This document shows, piece by piece, positions 14,582 to 16,935 of a stretch of DNA of 16,935 bases. The stretch lies in assembly GCA_027064945.1 (NCBI GenBank), contig JAMOPB010000095.1, forward strand, positions 1-16,935. Direction: 5' to 3'. Made by a program: the position numbers and the translations under genes. Source of the DNA: Candidatus Cloacimonadota bacterium. GTDB taxonomy: Bacteria; Cloacimonadota; Cloacimonadia; Cloacimonadales; TCS61. Positions within the stretch are counted from its first letter, which is position 1; the number at the start of each line of letters is the position of its first letter. The notes under the pieces are model-generated. The model searched no databases. It had not been told where the DNA came from and was given only the letters and a program-made list of their open reading frames with translations.

Positions 14582-15901
14582 ATGAAGAAAAAAGTACTCA
14601 TTATGGGAGCAGCAGGTAGAGATTTTCACAATTTCAATACTTATTATCGTGACAATGATGATTTTGAAGTAGTTGCTTTTACAGCTACACAAATCCCGGA
14701 CATTGACGGAAGAAAGTATCCAGCTGAGTTAGCCGGAAAATTATATCCCGAAGGTATCCCGATCTTTGACGAAGCAGAGTTAGTAAATTTGATCAAAAAG
14801 TACGACGTTGATCAAGTTGTATTCGCTTATAGTGATGTTCCGCATGAGCGTGTAATGCACAATGCTTCATTGGTTAATGCTATCGGTGCTGATTTTATTC
14901 TTATGGGAATGAAACACAGTATGATCAAAACCACAAAACCGCTTATAACCATTTGTGCTATTCGAACAGGTTGTGGAAAAAGTCAGACTACTCGCCGAGT
15001 TGTAAAAGAACTAAAATCTCGTGGATTAAAAGTTGTTTCCATTCGTCATCCAATGCCTTATGGTGATTTAGCTGCACAAAAAGTTCAAAGATTTGCCAGC
15101 TTGGAAGATTTGGAAAAACATAAATGTACTATCGAAGAAATGGAAGAATATGAACCTCACATCGCAATGGGAAGTGTAATTTATGCCGGAGTAGATTATG
15201 AAGCAATTGTTCGCGAAGCAGAAAAGGAAGCTGATGTAATCATCTGGGATGGTGGAAATAATGATACTCCTTTCTATACCTCTGACAAAAAACTTGATAT
15301 AGTAGTTGTCGATCCGCATCGACCAAATCATGAATTAACTTATTATCCCGGTGAAACTAATCTTGTTAATGCTGATGTTATTGTTATCAATAAGATAGAT
15401 ACAGCGGATCCCGAAGGAATTCAGATTGTACGTGATAATATCAGAAAAATTAATCCGGAAGCGATTGTTGTGGATGGAGCTTCTCCACTGACAGTAGATA
15501 ATCCTGATCTAATCAAAGGAGCAAAAGTATTAGTGGTAGAAGATGGTCCAACTCTTACACACGGAGAGATGCAATATGGTGCCGGAGTTGTGGCAGCGGA
15601 AAAATATGGAGCAATCGATTTAGTTGATCCAAGAGATTTTGCTGTAGGAACAATAGCTGATACTTATGAAAAATATCCTGATATAGGAATTTTATTACCT
15701 GCAATGGGATATGGAGAACAGCAGATAAAAGATTTGGAAGCAACTATCAATAAAGCGGAATGTGACGTTGTTGTAATAGGCACACCTATCGATTTACGCC
15801 GTATTGTGAAAATCAAGCATCCTGCTGTGCAAGTTGGTTATGAACTTCAAGAAATTGGATCACCGACATTAGCTCAGATTCTTGATGATTTTAAATTCTA
15901 A
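14582..15901 (+). CDS. predicted P-loop GTPase, 'cyclic 2,3-diphosphoglycerate synthetase'-like (COG2403 type)
   Basis: A 439-residue cytoplasmic protein with two visible parts. Residues 1-115 are Rossmann-like: KKVLIMGAAGRDFHNFN (3-19) and DQVVFAYSDVPHE (77-89). From about 120 a P-loop NTPase domain follows: ICAIRTGCGKSQTTR (124-138), a Walker B-like IIWDGGNND (220-228) and NKID (270-273), the guanine-specificity motif, so GTP rather than ATP is likely. Proteins of this family are usually labelled cyclic 2,3-diphosphoglycerate synthetase after an archaeal enzyme, or simply predicted GTPase; I know of no firm function in bacteria. The ATG at 14582 has GGAGG at 14571-14575. An inverted repeat lies just upstream and a strong terminator follows. 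The next gene is carbamate kinase, hinting at a link to carbamoyl-phosphate metabolism (inference). Confidence 0.85.
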   Translation: MKKKVLIMGAAGRDFHNFNTYYRDNDDFEVVAFTATQIPDIDGRKYPAELAGKLYPEGIPIFDEAELVNLIKKYDVDQVVFAYSDVPHERVMHNASLVNAIGADFILMGMKHSMIKTTKPLITICAIRTGCGKSQTTRRVVKELKSRGLKVVSIRHPMPYGDLAAQKVQRFASLEDLEKHKCTIEEMEEYEPHIAMGSVIYAGVDYEAIVREAEKEADVIIWDGGNNDTPFYTSDKKLDIVVVDPHRPNHELTYYPGETNLVNADVIVINKIDTADPEGIQIVRDNIRKINPEAIVVDGASPLTVDNPDLIKGAKVLVVEDGPTLTHGEMQYGAGVVAAEKYGAIDLVDPRDFAVGTIADTYEKYPDIGILLPAMGYGEQQIKDLEATINKAECDVVVIGTPIDLRRIVKIKHPAVQVGYELQEIGSPTLAQILDDFKF

Positions 15902-15918
15902 TCGCATATATAAACTAT

Positions 15919-15948
15919 GGAGCCTTCTTTGGAAGGCTCTTTTTTTTT
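15919..15948 (+). terminator. intrinsic terminator of the predicted GTPase gene
   Basis: GAGCCTTC TTTG GAAGGCTC (arms 15920-15927 and 15932-15939) is a perfect 8-bp stem followed by nine T (15940-15948), 18 bases after the stop codon. It separates this gene from carbamate kinase, which must then have its own promoter in 15949-16103. Confidence 0.95.
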
Positions 15949-16113
15949 ACTTATAATCAATAACTTTTAATTCGGAAATAAAATTTTTATAACATTTTCC
16001 CTATTACAATTCTTTTATTATTTGACGTGAATATCCTGCTTAACTTTTTCTGTTCATTCACTTTGTATTTATAACAAAAAAAATTAAAAATCAAAAAAAT
16101 AATCGGAGGAATT

Positions 16114-16935
16114 ATGGCAAAGAAAGCAGTATTAGCTTTAGGCGGAAACGCTATTATCGCAGCTGGACAAAAAGGAACAATCACAGAGCAGTTCAAAAAC
16201 ACTCGTGATAGTTTAGGTGGTGTTGTAGAATTAATTGAGCGTGGTTATAAACTTGCAATCACTCATGGAAACGGTCCTCAAGTGGGAAATTTACTCATCC
16301 AACAATTAGCGGGAATCGAAAAAGGTATTTCTCCACTTCCTCTTGGTGTACTAAATTCTGCTACAGAAGGCACAATGGGATATATGATCGAGCAAAGTTT
16401 GCAAAATAAACTAAGAGATCATAAAATTGATAGAAATGTAATTACAATTGTATCACAAGTTCAAGTTGATAAAAATGATCCTAGTATTTCTGATCCTTCA
16501 AAACCTGTAGGACCTTTCTTCGATAAAGAAAACGCAGAAAAATATGCAAAAGAATATGGTTGGACTATGATAGAAGATTCAGGACGTGGATATCGCCAAG
16601 TAGTTGCCAGCCCAAAACCAATCGACATCTTGCAAGCTACAACAATAAAAGAATTAGTTGATGAAGGAAAAATCGTTATTGCTTGTGGCGGTGGTGGAAT
16701 TCCTTACTATGTTGATGAAAATGGTCATTTTGAAGGATTAGATGCAGTAATCGATAAAGATTATGCTTCTGCTCTTTTAGCTAGAAAAATCGACGCTGAT
16801 TTGTTAGTGATTCTTACAGGAGTAGAAAAAGTAGCTATCAACTTTGGTAAAGAAAACCAAAGCGATCTTGATACTCTTACTGTTGAAGAAGCAAAAAAAC
16901 ATCAAGCTGATAATCAGTTCCCAAAAGGCAGTATG
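16114..16935 (+). CDS. arcC: carbamate kinase (3' end cut off by window edge)
   Basis: Carbamate kinase converts carbamoyl phosphate and ADP to ATP plus carbamate (then ammonia and CO2). It is the energy-yielding last step of arginine, citrulline or purine-derived carbamoyl phosphate breakdown. The window holds 274 codons of a family about 310 residues long; the last residues seen, FPKGSM, precede the conserved C-terminal helix. Hallmarks are LALGGNAI (7-14), THGNGPQVGNLL (49-60), SPLPLGVLNSATEGTMGYMIEQ (beginning about 72), a GRGYRQVVASPKP segment, and IACGGGGIPYY with VIDKDYASALLA. The ATG at 16114 has GGAGGA at 16105-16110. A long AT-rich leader (15949-16103) contains TTGACG (16022-16027) and TATAAC (16070-16075), but not at a convincing promoter spacing. 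Identification is certain. Confidence 0.97.
   Translation, partial: MAKKAVLALGGNAIIAAGQKGTITEQFKNTRDSLGGVVELIERGYKLAITHGNGPQVGNLLIQQLAGIEKGISPLPLGVLNSATEGTMGYMIEQSLQNKLRDHKIDRNVITIVSQVQVDKNDPSISDPSKPVGPFFDKENAEKYAKEYGWTMIEDSGRGYRQVVASPKPIDILQATTIKELVDEGKIVIACGGGGIPYYVDENGHFEGLDAVIDKDYASALLARKIDADLLVILTGVEKVAINFGKENQSDLDTLTVEEAKKHQADNQFPKGSM

Noticed and set aside
1..16935. CRISPR arrays, tRNA/rRNA genes, insertion sequences, prophage or toxin-antitoxin loci
   Set aside because: I saw no regularly spaced repeats, no cloverleaf-like GC-rich segments, no transposase or phage-like frames, and the base composition looks even throughout.

Overview
The window is an AT-rich bacterial chromosome segment (about one third G+C by eye) carrying mostly housekeeping genes. 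There are no rRNA or tRNA genes, CRISPR arrays, insertion sequences or phage genes that I can recognise. The best lineage clue is SecA, which is about 140 residues longer than the E. coli protein. Its extra segments lie where Bacteroidota and relatives (the FCB group) carry theirs. Together with the low G+C and the carbamate kinase/predicted-GTPase pair, this suggests an FCB-group fermenter, possibly Cloacimonadota-like. That placement is inference, not proof.

Layout. From 1 to 14410 every gene is on the minus strand. The order in the direction of transcription, right to left, is: a stand-alone Nfu-type Fe-S scaffold (14410-14183, own terminator); a cupin protein followed by an M42 metallo-aminopeptidase (14002-12503, ending in a terminator with a UUCG loop); a 356-base gap; an ABC export ATPase, a large ABC-2 permease fused to a CPBP/CAAX-type membrane protease, glmS and recO (12146-6801, joints of -11, +5 and 0 bases, so almost certainly one operon); a nitronate monooxygenase/FabK-family flavoprotein (6626-5544) with its own putative promoter and a strong terminator; secA (5330-2202); and smg (DUF494) followed one base later by topA (2077-1), which runs off the left edge. 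On the plus strand, diverging from nfu, are a predicted P-loop GTPase usually annotated as cyclic 2,3-diphosphoglycerate synthetase (14582-15901, terminator at 15919-15948) and carbamate kinase (16114 to the right edge, incomplete).

How the genes fit together. The smg-topA, secA, glmS-recO and nfu parts are core functions: DNA topology, protein export, amino-sugar synthesis for the envelope, recombinational repair and Fe-S assembly. The cupin/M42 pair and the GTPase/carbamate kinase pair fit a peptide- and amino-acid-using lifestyle, with carbamate kinase making ATP from carbamoyl phosphate. The parts most worth a second look are the permease-protease fusion at the head of the glmS-recO operon and the poorly understood GTPase next to carbamate kinase, which has a 9-bp inverted repeat just upstream. 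I found no convincing new multi-gene system.
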